From Opitutus sp. (lineage in GTDB: Bacteria; Verrucomicrobiota; Verrucomicrobiia; Opitutales; Opitutaceae): a DNA stretch of 37,992 nucleotides. Within the stretch, counting starts at the first letter, position 1; each line of letters opens with the position of its first letter. Below, piece by piece: positions 1 through 8,289 of this stretch. Under the pieces are notes generated by a model. It had not been told where the DNA came from. It saw only the letters and a list, made by a program, of their open reading frames with translations, and did no database searches. The position numbers were made by a program, and so were the translations under genes. The stretch covers positions 1 to 37,992 of the forward strand of contig JANYAM010000011.1 in the NCBI GenBank assembly GCA_025361365.1, read 5' to 3'.

Positions 1-678
1 GAGACCAAGCTGAAATATTCCGGCCCCAAGCCGCCCTACGCCAACCTCGACGTCGACGCCAAATACAGCTGGCTCAAGACGCCGCGCTGGAAGGGGCACG
101 CCATGGAGGTCGGTCCGCTCGCGCGGATGCTCGTCGGCTACGCCGCCGGCACCCCCGAGATCAAGGACGCCGTGACCGAGACCCTCGCGGCACTCAAGGC
201 GCCCGCCACCGTGCTTTTCTCCACGCTCGGCCGCACTGCGGCCCGCGCGATCGAGTCACGGCTCGCGGCGCGCTGGGGTCTGGAGTTTTACGACCAGCTG
301 CTCGCCAACATCAAGGCGGGCGACACGCGCACCTTCACCCGCGACAAGTGGGAGCCGGCCTCCTGGCCCACGACTTGCAAGGGCGTCGGCACGAGCGAGG
401 CGCCCCGCGGCGCACTGGCGCACTGGATTGTCATCAACGACCAGAAAATCGCCAACTACCAGCTGGTGGTCCCTAGCACCTGGAACGCGTCGCCCCGCGA
501 CGCGAAGGGCCAGCGCTCGGCCTACGAGGCCTCGCTCATCGGCACGCCGGTGCACGATCCGCAACAGCCCCTCGAGATCATCCGCACCATCCACTCATTC
601 GACCCCTGTCTCGCCTGCGCCGTCCACCTCTATGAGGACAAGAAGGAAATCGCGCGGCACGAACTGATGGTCAACTGA
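1..678 (+). CDS. hyaB: [NiFe]-hydrogenase large subunit, C-terminal part (5' truncated by window edge)
   Basis: Open frame from base 1; C-terminal DPCLACAVH motif typical of NiFe hydrogenase large subunits; followed by hyaC/hyaD-like genes. Confidence 0.95.
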   Translation, partial: ETKLKYSGPKPPYANLDVDAKYSWLKTPRWKGHAMEVGPLARMLVGYAAGTPEIKDAVTETLAALKAPATVLFSTLGRTAARAIESRLAARWGLEFYDQLLANIKAGDTRTFTRDKWEPASWPTTCKGVGTSEAPRGALAHWIVINDQKIANYQLVVPSTWNASPRDAKGQRSAYEASLIGTPVHDPQQPLEIIRTIHSFDPCLACAVHLYEDKKEIARHELMVN

Positions 679-693
679 CCCGGAGGCTTACCC

Positions 694-1458
694 ATGAATG
701 CCTCGCACGATTACCAACGCGTCTATGTCTGGGAACAGCCGGTGCGCTGGTTCCACTGGATCAACGCGGCCAGCATCACCGCGCTCGGCGTCACCGGCTG
801 GCTGATCGCGCACCCGCCGGGCCTGCTCAACGCCGGCGAGGCCTCGGGCAGTTTCTGGTTTGGCACCGTGCGCTTCGTGCACTTCGCGGTGGGCTATGTG
901 TTCCTGGCGAACTTCGCCTTCCGCCTCTACTGGGCCTTCGCCGGCAACAAATACGCCAGCTGGCGCAATTTCCTGCCGCTGCGGAAAGCGCAGGTCCGGC
1001 AGATCTGGGACGTGCTGAAGGTCGACATCATGCAGTCGAGCGACAAGCCCGTGCACACGCTCGGCCACAACTCGGTGGCCTACTTCACCTACGCGGGCAC
1101 GGGCCTGCTGACGCTGTTCCAGATTGTCTCCGGCTTCGCGCTCTATGCCTCGATGAGTTCGTCGGCTTTTCCCCACCTGTTCGCGTGGCTCGTGCCGGTC
1201 TTTGGCAGCGAGCAGAACCTGCGCCTGTTCCATTACGCGGCGCTGTGGGCCTTCATCGTCTTCACCCTGATCCATATCTACCTCGTGTTCTACCACGACT
1301 ACGTTGAGGGCCACGGCGTGATGTCGTCGATCATCGGCGGCTGGAAGTTCATGGAGAAGCACAAGGCCGCGGCCGAGGAGGCCCACGGCATCTCGGCCTT
1401 CCCCGAGGTCAAGGCCGCGCCGCCCCCGGTGCCGGCCAAACCGCACGCGACCCGCTGA
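694..1458 (+). CDS. hyaC: Ni/Fe-hydrogenase b-type cytochrome subunit
   Basis: YVWEQPVRWFHWINAASITAL N-terminus, multiple TM segments, membrane His residues; directly after the large subunit. Confidence 0.93.
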   Translation: MNASHDYQRVYVWEQPVRWFHWINAASITALGVTGWLIAHPPGLLNAGEASGSFWFGTVRFVHFAVGYVFLANFAFRLYWAFAGNKYASWRNFLPLRKAQVRQIWDVLKVDIMQSSDKPVHTLGHNSVAYFTYAGTGLLTLFQIVSGFALYASMSSSAFPHLFAWLVPVFGSEQNLRLFHYAALWAFIVFTLIHIYLVFYHDYVEGHGVMSSIIGGWKFMEKHKAAAEEAHGISAFPEVKAAPPPVPAKPHATR

Positions 1459-1461
1459 GCC

Positions 1462-1995
1462 ATGGCCGCACTGCTCGATTCCCCGCTCGTTGGCGAAGCC
1501 AACTCCGCCGCTCCCCAGGGCACGGTGGGCGACCGCGTGCTCGTGCTCGGCGTCGGCAACCTGCTCATGGGCGACGAGGGCGTGGGCATCCATATTCTCC
1601 GCCGGCTCGAGCGCGAACGGCCGGTCGCCGGCGTGCGCCTGCTCGATGGCGGCACCGGCGGGGTCAACCTGCTCACGGAGTTCGACGGCGCGGACGACAT
1701 CGTCATGATCGACGCGACCCGCGACGGCCGGCGGGCCGGCACCATCACTTTCCTTCAGCCTGAATTCGTCGGTGACCTTCCGCGTGGGTTGGGAGCCCAT
1801 GACTTTGGGTTGAAGGATCTCTTTGCCGCAGCCGCCCTGCTGGGCCGGCTGCCCCGGATCCACCTCTACACCATTGCGGTGGAGGAGGTGAGGCCGATGT
1901 GCACCGAACTGTCCCCAGCCGTGGCGGCGATGGTGCCGGCGGTAGTGCGCGCGGTGCATACGCACGCCGCCCGGCTGGCGGCTACTCTCCGATGA
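1462..1995 (+). CDS. hyaD: Hydrogenase maturation protease
   Basis: VLGVGNLLMGDEGVGIHILRRLE and LDGGTGG motifs of the HyaD/HupD family. Confidence 0.95.
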   Translation: MAALLDSPLVGEANSAAPQGTVGDRVLVLGVGNLLMGDEGVGIHILRRLERERPVAGVRLLDGGTGGVNLLTEFDGADDIVMIDATRDGRRAGTITFLQPEFVGDLPRGLGAHDFGLKDLFAAAALLGRLPRIHLYTIAVEEVRPMCTELSPAVAAMVPAVVRAVHTHAARLAATLR

Positions 1996-2681
1996 TCCCG
2001 GAATTCCACGCGCACACCCTCGACGCACCGCAGATGTCCGTGCTGCTGCTCGGCACGGCGGGGGTCGCCATCCTGCACACGCTGGCCGGCCCGGATCATT
2101 ACCTGCCGTTCATCTTCATGGGCAAGGCCCGCCGCTGGTCGGTGGCGCGCACCACGTTCTGGACCGTCCTCTGCGGCCTCGGCCACGTTGGCAGCTCCGT
2201 CGCGCTCGCGCTGCTCGGCGTGATGCTGGGTTACGGCCTGGAGCGCGTGCAATTCATCGAGGGTTTCCGCGGCAACCTTGCCGCGTGGGCCATGATCGCC
2301 TTCGGGTTGGTCTACCTGGTGTGGGGCCTGAAGCGCGCCGCGCGGCACCGGCCGCACGCCCACGGGCACGACCATGGGCACGGGGAGACGGAGGGCTTCC
2401 GGCTCACGCCGTGGATCCTCTTCACTATTTTTGTCTTCGGTCCCTGCGAGACCATGATTCCGCTGGTGATGTATCCCGCCGCCCGCGGCAGCTGGGCCGA
2501 CGTGTGGATCGTGGTCGCCAGCTTCAGTGTGCTGACGGTCGGCACGATGCTCGTCGTGGTGCTGCTCGCCCTGCAGGGCATCCGCCTGCTGCCCGAGTTG
2601 CAGTTGAGCCGCTACAGCCATGCGCTGGCCGGCGGCACGGTCCTGCTCGCGGGTTGCGCCATCCAATTCCTCGGGCTGTAG
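1992..2681 (+). CDS. Polytopic membrane protein with His-rich loop (UreH/NicO/TauE-like, putative nickel or metal permease)
   Basis: ATGA overlap with hyaD stop; HTLAGPDHYLPF motif; loop RHRPHAHGHDHGHGE; several TM segments. True start taken at 1992, not the ORF-track start 1899. Confidence 0.75.
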   Translation: MIPEFHAHTLDAPQMSVLLLGTAGVAILHTLAGPDHYLPFIFMGKARRWSVARTTFWTVLCGLGHVGSSVALALLGVMLGYGLERVQFIEGFRGNLAAWAMIAFGLVYLVWGLKRAARHRPHAHGHDHGHGETEGFRLTPWILFTIFVFGPCETMIPLVMYPAARGSWADVWIVVASFSVLTVGTMLVVVLLALQGIRLLPELQLSRYSHALAGGTVLLAGCAIQFLGL

Positions 2682-2689
2682 GCCCGCTT

Positions 2690-2723
2690 GTGCATTCCTT
2701 GCGGAGTGCTGTGCATTATTTGG
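2690..2723 (-). promoter_or_regulatory. 21-bp-spaced direct repeat between the permease and araC copy 1
   Basis: Minus-strand CCAAATAATGCAC (2723-2711) and GCAAGGAATGCAC (2702-2690), 21 bp apart. Confidence 0.45.
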
Positions 2724-2776
2724 CGTGGAGGGCCCGGGTGCTTGCGACGGGCCGGGCCGCGGCCTACGGGATAGGC

Positions 2777-3670
2777 ATGCCCGTTTCCCTCGCTCCCCGC
2801 CCGCCGCGCCCGCTGGTCGAGCAGCTCCGCCGGTCGCAGATCTATCGCGACTACGAGAAGGCGTTTCGCGAGACCACGGGCCTGCCGCTGGCGCTGCGCG
2901 GCAAGGGGAATTTCAACCTGCCCCACCACGGCGACCCGAACGAGAATCCCTTCTGCGCCCTGATGGCCGGCACCAACCACACCTGCGCCTCCTGCCTGCA
3001 GCAGCAGCAAAAAGTGGAGGACGCGGCGGGCGCGAGCCTGAAGACGCTCCGGTGCGCCGTCGGGCTGTGCGACTCCGCCGTGCCGGTGCGGGTCGGCGAT
3101 GACCTCGTCGCCTTTCTCCAGACCGGCCAGATCCTGCTGCGCAAGCCTACCGCCGCCCAGGTGCGCCGGCTGACGGGGTTGCTGCGGCGGTACGGTGTCG
3201 AGACGGACCTGCCGCGGTTCGCGGAGGCCTTCGGCCGAAGCCGCGTGGTCTCGCCGAAGCAATACCAGTCCATCCTGCAGCTGCTCACCATTTTTGCCCA
3301 GCACCTCGGCACGCTCAGCAACCAGCTCGCGGTGCAGGAGGAGGCGCGCGAGGCGCCCGCGATCGGCCGGGCCCGGGCCTACATCACGGAGCACCACGCC
3401 GAGGAGATGTCGCTCACGCAGGTCGCCACGGCCGTCAACATGAGCGCGTTTTATTTCTGCAAGAGTTTCCGCAAGGCGACCGGCCTGACATTCACCGACT
3501 ACGTGGCGCGGGTGCGGGTGGAGAAGGTCAAGGAGCTGCTGCTCAACCCCAACAAGCGCGTGAGCGAGGCCGCCTACGAGGCCGGCTTCCAGTCGCTCTC
3601 GCAGTTCAACCGCGTGTTCCGGCGTGTCGCCGGCGAGCCGCCCTCGGCCTATCGCGGCAAGCTCGGCTAG
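2777..3670 (+). CDS. PocR-domain AraC-family transcriptional regulator (copy 1)
   Basis: N-terminal PocR-like Cys-containing sensory domain (CALMAGTNHTCASC...CAVGLCDSAVPV..GQIL) and C-terminal AraC HTH (SEAAYEAGFQSLSQFNRVFRRVAGEPPSAYR). Confidence 0.9.
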   Translation: MPVSLAPRPPRPLVEQLRRSQIYRDYEKAFRETTGLPLALRGKGNFNLPHHGDPNENPFCALMAGTNHTCASCLQQQQKVEDAAGASLKTLRCAVGLCDSAVPVRVGDDLVAFLQTGQILLRKPTAAQVRRLTGLLRRYGVETDLPRFAEAFGRSRVVSPKQYQSILQLLTIFAQHLGTLSNQLAVQEEAREAPAIGRARAYITEHHAEEMSLTQVATAVNMSAFYFCKSFRKATGLTFTDYVARVRVEKVKELLLNPNKRVSEAAYEAGFQSLSQFNRVFRRVAGEPPSAYRGKLG

Positions 3671-4131
3671 GGATGGGCGTGGTGCGTGTGACCGCCCGGA
3701 GCCGGGTGCGCGTGCGCGGCGGGTCGGGACTGACAGAGGGCGCAGAAGGACTCGATCTCGCGGCGGGACATATGATCCAGCACCTGCTCGAGGCAGGCCA
3801 GGGCTTCCTCCCGCGCCGCGTGGCTGAGGCCCGGGGTCGCCGCCTGCGCTCCGACGAGGGCCTCACGCAACGCCTGCCGGCCGGCGCCGAGATAAGCCAG
3901 CCACGGGTTCAGGCCGCACGGGCAATGCGGGACGTAAGACCGGGGGTGCGCGCGTGGCGACCAGAGCGCCAGATCCTTGAAGATCTCATCCAGGCTGCGG
4001 TCCAGCAGGTGCACGAGCGTGTCCGGGTTCGCCAGCGGCGAGGACGGCCGCTCGAGCCGCAACAGGGTTTCCCAGGCGGCGCGGATGGCGGGGCGCTGCG
4101 CCGCGAGGGCCTGGAGAATGGCGGTTTCCAC
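3667..4131 (-). CDS. Uncharacterised small Cys-motif protein with His-rich C-terminus (paralogue A)
   Basis: GTG start; CPCGL and CALC motifs, tail HAHPAPGGHTHHAHP; shares ordered motifs with the protein at 8290-8733; convergent with araC copy 1, overlapping 3667-3670. Confidence 0.75.
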   Translation of the reverse strand: METAILQALAAQRPAIRAAWETLLRLERPSSPLANPDTLVHLLDRSLDEIFKDLALWSPRAHPRSYVPHCPCGLNPWLAYLGAGRQALREALVGAQAATPGLSHAAREEALACLEQVLDHMSRREIESFCALCQSRPAAHAHPAPGGHTHHAHP

Positions 4132-4137
4132 GCCCCT

Positions 4138-4199
4138 AGCTTACCGCGCGGGCCGCGCCGCCGCTCACCGTCCCTTGCCATTTGTCCGCCGTCAATTGC
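4138..4199 (-). promoter_or_regulatory. 21-bp-spaced direct repeat upstream of paralogue A with -10-like TAAGCT
   Basis: Minus-strand GCAATTGACGGCG (4199-4187) and GCAAGGGACGGTG (4178-4166), 21 bp apart; TAAGCT at 4143-4138. Confidence 0.5.
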
Positions 4200-4239
4200 T
4201 GCGCATGGATTGGCGCGCGGCCGGCCGGGGCCGTTCCGG

Positions 4240-5205
4240 TCAGGCGGCGTGCGCCGCGATCCGATGGTGGCCCGTGCTGCGGGCGGGGGCGTGCAGCTGG
4301 TCGCGGTAGTGGCTCGGGGACTCGCCGACGATCCGGTGGAAGACGCGGTTGAACTGCGAGAGGGACTGGAAGCCGGCCTCGTAGGCGGCCTCGCTCACGC
4401 GCTTGTAGGGGTTGAGCAGCAGCTGCTTCACGGCCTCGACGCGCTGGCGGGAGAGATATTCCGTGAAGTTGAGACCCGTGCCCTTCTTGAAGTTTTTACA
4501 GAAGTAGAACGAGCTCATGCCAACCGCCGAGGAGACCTGGGCGAGGGAGAGGTCGTCGGACAGGTGCGCGGCGATGTAGGCGCGGGCGCGAGAGATCACC
4601 GGCGCCTCGGCGAGCGATTGCTTGACCATGAGCTGGTTGCTCAGGGCCGCGAGTTGCTGGGCGAAGATCGCGAGGAGCTGGAGGGTGGCGTCGTATTGGG
4701 CGCGGAGGACCACGCGCGATTGCTTGAAGGCGGCGCTGATTTCCTTCCGGTCGAGGGTGGGCTCCAATTTGACGGCTTGCCGGACGGCCTCGTTGGTTTC
4801 GGCGGCGGTGGGCAGGTGGAACAGCACCTGGCCGGTCTGGAGGTAGGCGACGATCTTTTCGCCGAGGCGGATTGGCACGGCGGACTCGTTGAGCCCGGCA
4901 AAGCACTGGGCGGTGCCCGGCTGCGCACAGGCGGTCTGCTCGAGGCGTTGCTGCAGGTCGAGGCACGCGGCGCAGGTCTTGTTGCGGCCGGCCAGCAGGG
5001 CGCAGAGGGGGTTGCCGAGCTTGGCGCCCTGCATGGGCGGCTGGAAGGAGCCGGCCGCGCGCAGGGAGAGAGGCAGGCCGGTGATGGACTGGAAGGCGCG
5101 CTGGTAGTCGCGGAAGATCTCGGAGGACTGGAGCAAGGCGACGAACGCAGTGGCTTCGCGGAGCGCGGTATCGGCGGGGGCGGGGAGGGAAGTCGTGGTT
5201 TCCAT
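4240..5205 (-). CDS. PocR-domain AraC-family transcriptional regulator (copy 2)
   Basis: Same architecture as 2777-3670; near-identical HTH (SEAAYEAGFQSLSQFNRVFHRIVGESPSHYR); TATAGT -10-like at 5219-5214. Confidence 0.9.
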   Translation of the reverse strand: METTTSLPAPADTALREATAFVALLQSSEIFRDYQRAFQSITGLPLSLRAAGSFQPPMQGAKLGNPLCALLAGRNKTCAACLDLQQRLEQTACAQPGTAQCFAGLNESAVPIRLGEKIVAYLQTGQVLFHLPTAAETNEAVRQAVKLEPTLDRKEISAAFKQSRVVLRAQYDATLQLLAIFAQQLAALSNQLMVKQSLAEAPVISRARAYIAAHLSDDLSLAQVSSAVGMSSFYFCKNFKKGTGLNFTEYLSRQRVEAVKQLLLNPYKRVSEAAYEAGFQSLSQFNRVFHRIVGESPSHYRDQLHAPARSTGHHRIAAHAA

Positions 5206-5368
5206 GAGCCCCCACTATACCAGCCCGCGCGGTTTCGCGTAATTGGAGGCGGGGCGGTTTCGGACTAGGGAAAATCTTTAGGCCGGCTAGGCGCCGGGAT
5301 TGTCCGCTCTTGCGCCCCCGTTGCCGCGTGTTACCCGTTCAGGGGTGCCTGCCAAGAGATATGCCGAG

Positions 5369-6409
5369 ATGACGAAGGACGAGCTGGTGGCCGCGGAGGC
5401 CAGCTCGGAGCAACGCCTGCTCACGACCATGAGCGAGCTCAGGAACATCAAGGCGGCGCTCGACGAGCACTCCATCGTGGCGATCACCGACGCGGCCGGC
5501 CGCATCACCTACGTCAACGACAAGTTCTGCACCATCTCGCAATACTCGCGGGAGGAGCTGCTGGGCCAGGACCACCGCATCATCAATTCCCACCACCATC
5601 CGAAGACCTTCTTCCGCGACCTGTGGGGGACGATCGGCCGCGGCCACGTGTGGCGCGGCGAGATCAAGAACCGCGCCAAGGACGGCTCGTTCTACTGGGT
5701 GGACACGACGCTCTTCCCGTTCCTCAACGCCACCGGCAAGCCCACGCAGTTCGTCGCCATCCGCACCGACACCACCTGGCGCAAGGCGGCCGAGGCGCAG
5801 ATCATCGAGATCACCGAGAACGGGCAGCGCCAGATCGGCGAGGACCTGCACGACGGCCTCGGCCAGCAGCTCACGGCGGTCGAGATCCTCTGTGCCGGCC
5901 TGAAGGAGGACGTGGCGGGCACCCCGCGCCTCGCCAAACAAGTGGACCGCATCGGCCGGTTCCTCCGCGAATCGATCAGCCAGGTGCGTTCGCTCGCCCG
6001 CGGCCTGGTGCCGGTCAGTGACCGGCCGGACGCCCTCTGGGCGAGCTTGGTGGAACTCGCCGACCGGACCAACGCCCCCGGCCGGCTGGAGTGCAAGTTC
6101 GACTCTCCGGTGGTGCTGGTGGACGACCACAACACGGCGGGCCAGTTCTACCGCATCGCGCAGGAGGCGGTGAACAACGCCCTGAAGCACAGCCGGGCCA
6201 AGCGCATTACCCTGACCCTGGTCCGCACCGCGCATACCCTGGAACTCGGCGTCGCGGACAACGGCCGCGGTTTTCCCAAGGTCCTGCGTCCGGGCATGGG
6301 CCTGCAGGTGATGCGGCACCGCGCCAGCGTGATCAACGCCGAGCTCACGATCGACGCCCGGCCCGGCCAGGGCACCACCATCAGCTGCCGGGTGCCCATG
6401 CTAAAATGA
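5369..6409 (+). CDS. PAS-domain sensor histidine kinase (NarX/DegS-type HisKA_3)
   Basis: PAS motif (ITDAAGRITYVNDKFCTISQYSREELLGQDHRIINS), phosphoacceptor region IGEDLHDGLGQQLTAVE, ATPase ADNGRGF; ATG at 5369 preferred over TTG at 5300. Confidence 0.9.
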   Translation: MTKDELVAAEASSEQRLLTTMSELRNIKAALDEHSIVAITDAAGRITYVNDKFCTISQYSREELLGQDHRIINSHHHPKTFFRDLWGTIGRGHVWRGEIKNRAKDGSFYWVDTTLFPFLNATGKPTQFVAIRTDTTWRKAAEAQIIEITENGQRQIGEDLHDGLGQQLTAVEILCAGLKEDVAGTPRLAKQVDRIGRFLRESISQVRSLARGLVPVSDRPDALWASLVELADRTNAPGRLECKFDSPVVLVDDHNTAGQFYRIAQEAVNNALKHSRAKRITLTLVRTAHTLELGVADNGRGFPKVLRPGMGLQVMRHRASVINAELTIDARPGQGTTISCRVPMLK

Positions 6410-7119
6410 AACCAGCCTCGAAAAAGAAGCGGGCGGCGCCCGCCGCCGCCCCGGCCGCCGCCCGGCGCCAGCGCATCCTGATCGTGGACGATCATCCGTT
6501 CATGCGGGCGGGACTGGCGCAGCTGATCGACCGGCAGACCGATCTTCTCGTCTGCGGCGAGGCGGGCAATCCGGCGGAGGCCCTGCTCCGGCTGGCCGCC
6601 GGTGGCGTGGACCTGATCCTGACGGACATGACCATGCCCGGCCGCAGCGGCCTGGACTTTCTCAAGGATTTGCTGGCCCAACATCCCGCGCTGCCCGTCC
6701 TGGTGGTGTCGATGCACGACGAGGTCGTCTACGCCGAGCGGGCGCTGCGGGCCGGCGCGCGCGGCTACATCATGAAGGAGGCCGGCGGGGAAAACCTGCT
6801 CGCTGCCATCCGGCAGGTGCTCGGCGGCCAGGTTTACGTCAGCCCCCGGATGTCGGCGCAACTGCTCGACAGTTTCTCCGGCCGCAAGTCGCGACAGGCC
6901 GATTCACCGTTCGGGAAACTGACTGACCGCGAGTTCGAGGTCTTCCAGCTGGTCGGCCACGGCCGCAGCACCCGCGAAATCGCGCAGCAGCTCGGTCTGA
7001 GCACCAAAACGGTCGATGTGCACCGCGCCAATCTCAAGGCGAAGCTCGAGCTGCGCGACACGACCGCGCTGGTCCGGCACGCGGTCCGCTGGGTTGAGAC
7101 GCAGGGCACCGACCGCTAG
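6406..7119 (+). CDS. NarL/FixJ-family response regulator
   Basis: ATGA overlap with the kinase; receiver ILIVDDHPFMRAGL...DMTMPG and LuxR HTH LTDREFEVFQLVGHGRSTREIAQQLGLSTKTVDVHRANLKAKL. Confidence 0.95.
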   Translation: MKPASKKKRAAPAAAPAAARRQRILIVDDHPFMRAGLAQLIDRQTDLLVCGEAGNPAEALLRLAAGGVDLILTDMTMPGRSGLDFLKDLLAQHPALPVLVVSMHDEVVYAERALRAGARGYIMKEAGGENLLAAIRQVLGGQVYVSPRMSAQLLDSFSGRKSRQADSPFGKLTDREFEVFQLVGHGRSTREIAQQLGLSTKTVDVHRANLKAKLELRDTTALVRHAVRWVETQGTDR

Positions 7120-7148
7120 GGTGGGGCGGCGGGCGGGGCCGCAGATTC

Positions 7149-7210
7149 GCAAGATATGAGCAGCGAACGGCAAGCAACCACCAGCGGAGGCCCGGAAATA
7201 CTGTAAGACT
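7149..7210 (+). promoter_or_regulatory. 21-bp-spaced direct repeat (AraC-type site) upstream of the DksA/TraR-like gene
   Basis: GCAAGATATGAGC (7149-7161) and GCAAGCAACCACC (7170-7182), 21 bp apart; TAAGACT from 7204. Confidence 0.5.
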
Positions 7211-7237
7211 GGGGGCGTCAACTCGACCCTCCCAGTC

Positions 7238-7552
7238 ATGTCCAAATCCAAGCCTGCCCGCCCGCGCCGTGACCAGCTCCGCGTGGACCCGCAGTGGGCC
7301 TGGCATTATCGCACCCTGCTGGCGTTGCGCGACCATCTGATCCAGGAACAAAAGTCGCCGCAATCCGCCGACCGCTTCGACCGCGATTTTGTCCGCGCGT
7401 TGCTGGCCCGCGAGCCGGATGCGCTGGGCGAGATCAACGCGGCGCTCGAGCGCATCCTGCGCGGCACCTATGGCGTGTGCGAGGTGACCGGCCGGCCCAT
7501 CGCACCGACCCGGCTGCGGGCCGCGCCGTGGACGCGCCTTCGGTCCCGCTGA
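7238..7552 (+). CDS. DksA/TraR-like protein lacking a complete zinc finger
   Basis: LERILRGTYGVCEVTGRPIAPTRLRAAPWTR matches the DksA/TraR C-terminal region; stops before a second Cys pair. Confidence 0.75.
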   Translation: MSKSKPARPRRDQLRVDPQWAWHYRTLLALRDHLIQEQKSPQSADRFDRDFVRALLAREPDALGEINAALERILRGTYGVCEVTGRPIAPTRLRAAPWTRLRSR

Positions 7553-7591
7553 TTCTCCCGGCGGCGCGCTGCCTATCGGGAAGAGGTGCGG

Positions 7592-7653
7592 CCAAGATAT
7601 GCCTCGGTTTGGGCAATCGGTGCCCAGCATTGCGAAGACCGTTGCCGTAAGCT
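7592..7653 (+). promoter_or_regulatory. 21-bp-spaced direct repeat upstream of the cytochrome c gene
   Basis: CCAAGATATGCCT (7592-7604) and GCAATCGGTGCCC (7613-7625), 21 bp apart; TAAGCT at 7648-7653. Confidence 0.5.
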
Positions 7654-7665
7654 GTCGCCACTATC

Positions 7666-8277
7666 ATGAAAACACCGCGCCTAGTTTCCGTTGTTGTGGT
7701 GGCTGGCCTTGCCGTGGCGGCCGCATTGGTCGCCCTTAAATTCACCCGGGCCACCCCCGGCGTGCCGCCGGTGGCTGAGGGCGGAAAGCCCGCCGCCACC
7801 CCCGGCCGGGAGAGTGCGGAGACGCACCCGGAGATCCCGGCCCGGACTGAGGCGGAGCTGGCCCGCGACGAAGCCGAGCTCGCGGCCATGTTCACCATCG
7901 TGGGCAAGCCCAAGCCCGCGCTCGCCGCCCCGGCCTTGGATGCCCAAGGGGAACGCGGCAAAAAAGTTTACCTCGGTCTGTGCTACGCTTGCCACCAGCC
8001 CGATGGCCGGGGTCTGCCGGGCACCTTTCCCATGCTGGCCAAATCCGACTTCCTGCTCGCCAGCCGGGAGCGCGCCATCGGCATCGTGCTGCAGGGCCTG
8101 ACCGGCCCCGTCACGGTCAACGGCCAGACCCTCAACAGCGCCATGCCGCCGCAGGCGGCCGTGCTCACGGACGAACAGATCGCCGATGTGCTGACCTATG
8201 TCTTCAACGCGTGGGGCAACCGCGGCGAGCCCTTCAACCCTGCCCAGGTCCGGGCGATTCGTCACCCGGGACACTAG
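7666..8277 (+). CDS. Membrane-anchored mono-haem c-type cytochrome
   Basis: N-terminal TM anchor; CYACH haem motif; distal SAMPPQAAVLTDEQIADVLTYVFNAWG typical of class I cytochrome c. Confidence 0.9.
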   Translation: MKTPRLVSVVVVAGLAVAAALVALKFTRATPGVPPVAEGGKPAATPGRESAETHPEIPARTEAELARDEAELAAMFTIVGKPKPALAAPALDAQGERGKKVYLGLCYACHQPDGRGLPGTFPMLAKSDFLLASRERAIGIVLQGLTGPVTVNGQTLNSAMPPQAAVLTDEQIADVLTYVFNAWGNRGEPFNPAQVRAIRHPGH

Positions 8278-8289
8278 CGCGACCACCCT

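Noticed and set aside
2285-2776. Upstream extension of araC copy 1 to 2285
   Set aside because: Overlaps the His-rich permease and is Arg/Pro-rich; PocR domain starts after ATG 2777.
5206-5330. A 21-bp direct-repeat operator upstream of araC copy 2
   Set aside because: CTTGC and TTGC motifs are present but 12 bp apart; no pair with 21-bp spacing.
5300-5368. TTG start for the PAS kinase in the ORF track
   Set aside because: The extension (MSALAPPLPRVTRSG) looks non-coding; ATG at 5369 is more plausible.
7550-7552. TGA in the DksA-like gene as a selenocysteine codon
   Set aside because: No Cys is expected at this position and I saw no convincing SECIS-like hairpin; insertion or normal stop is simpler.
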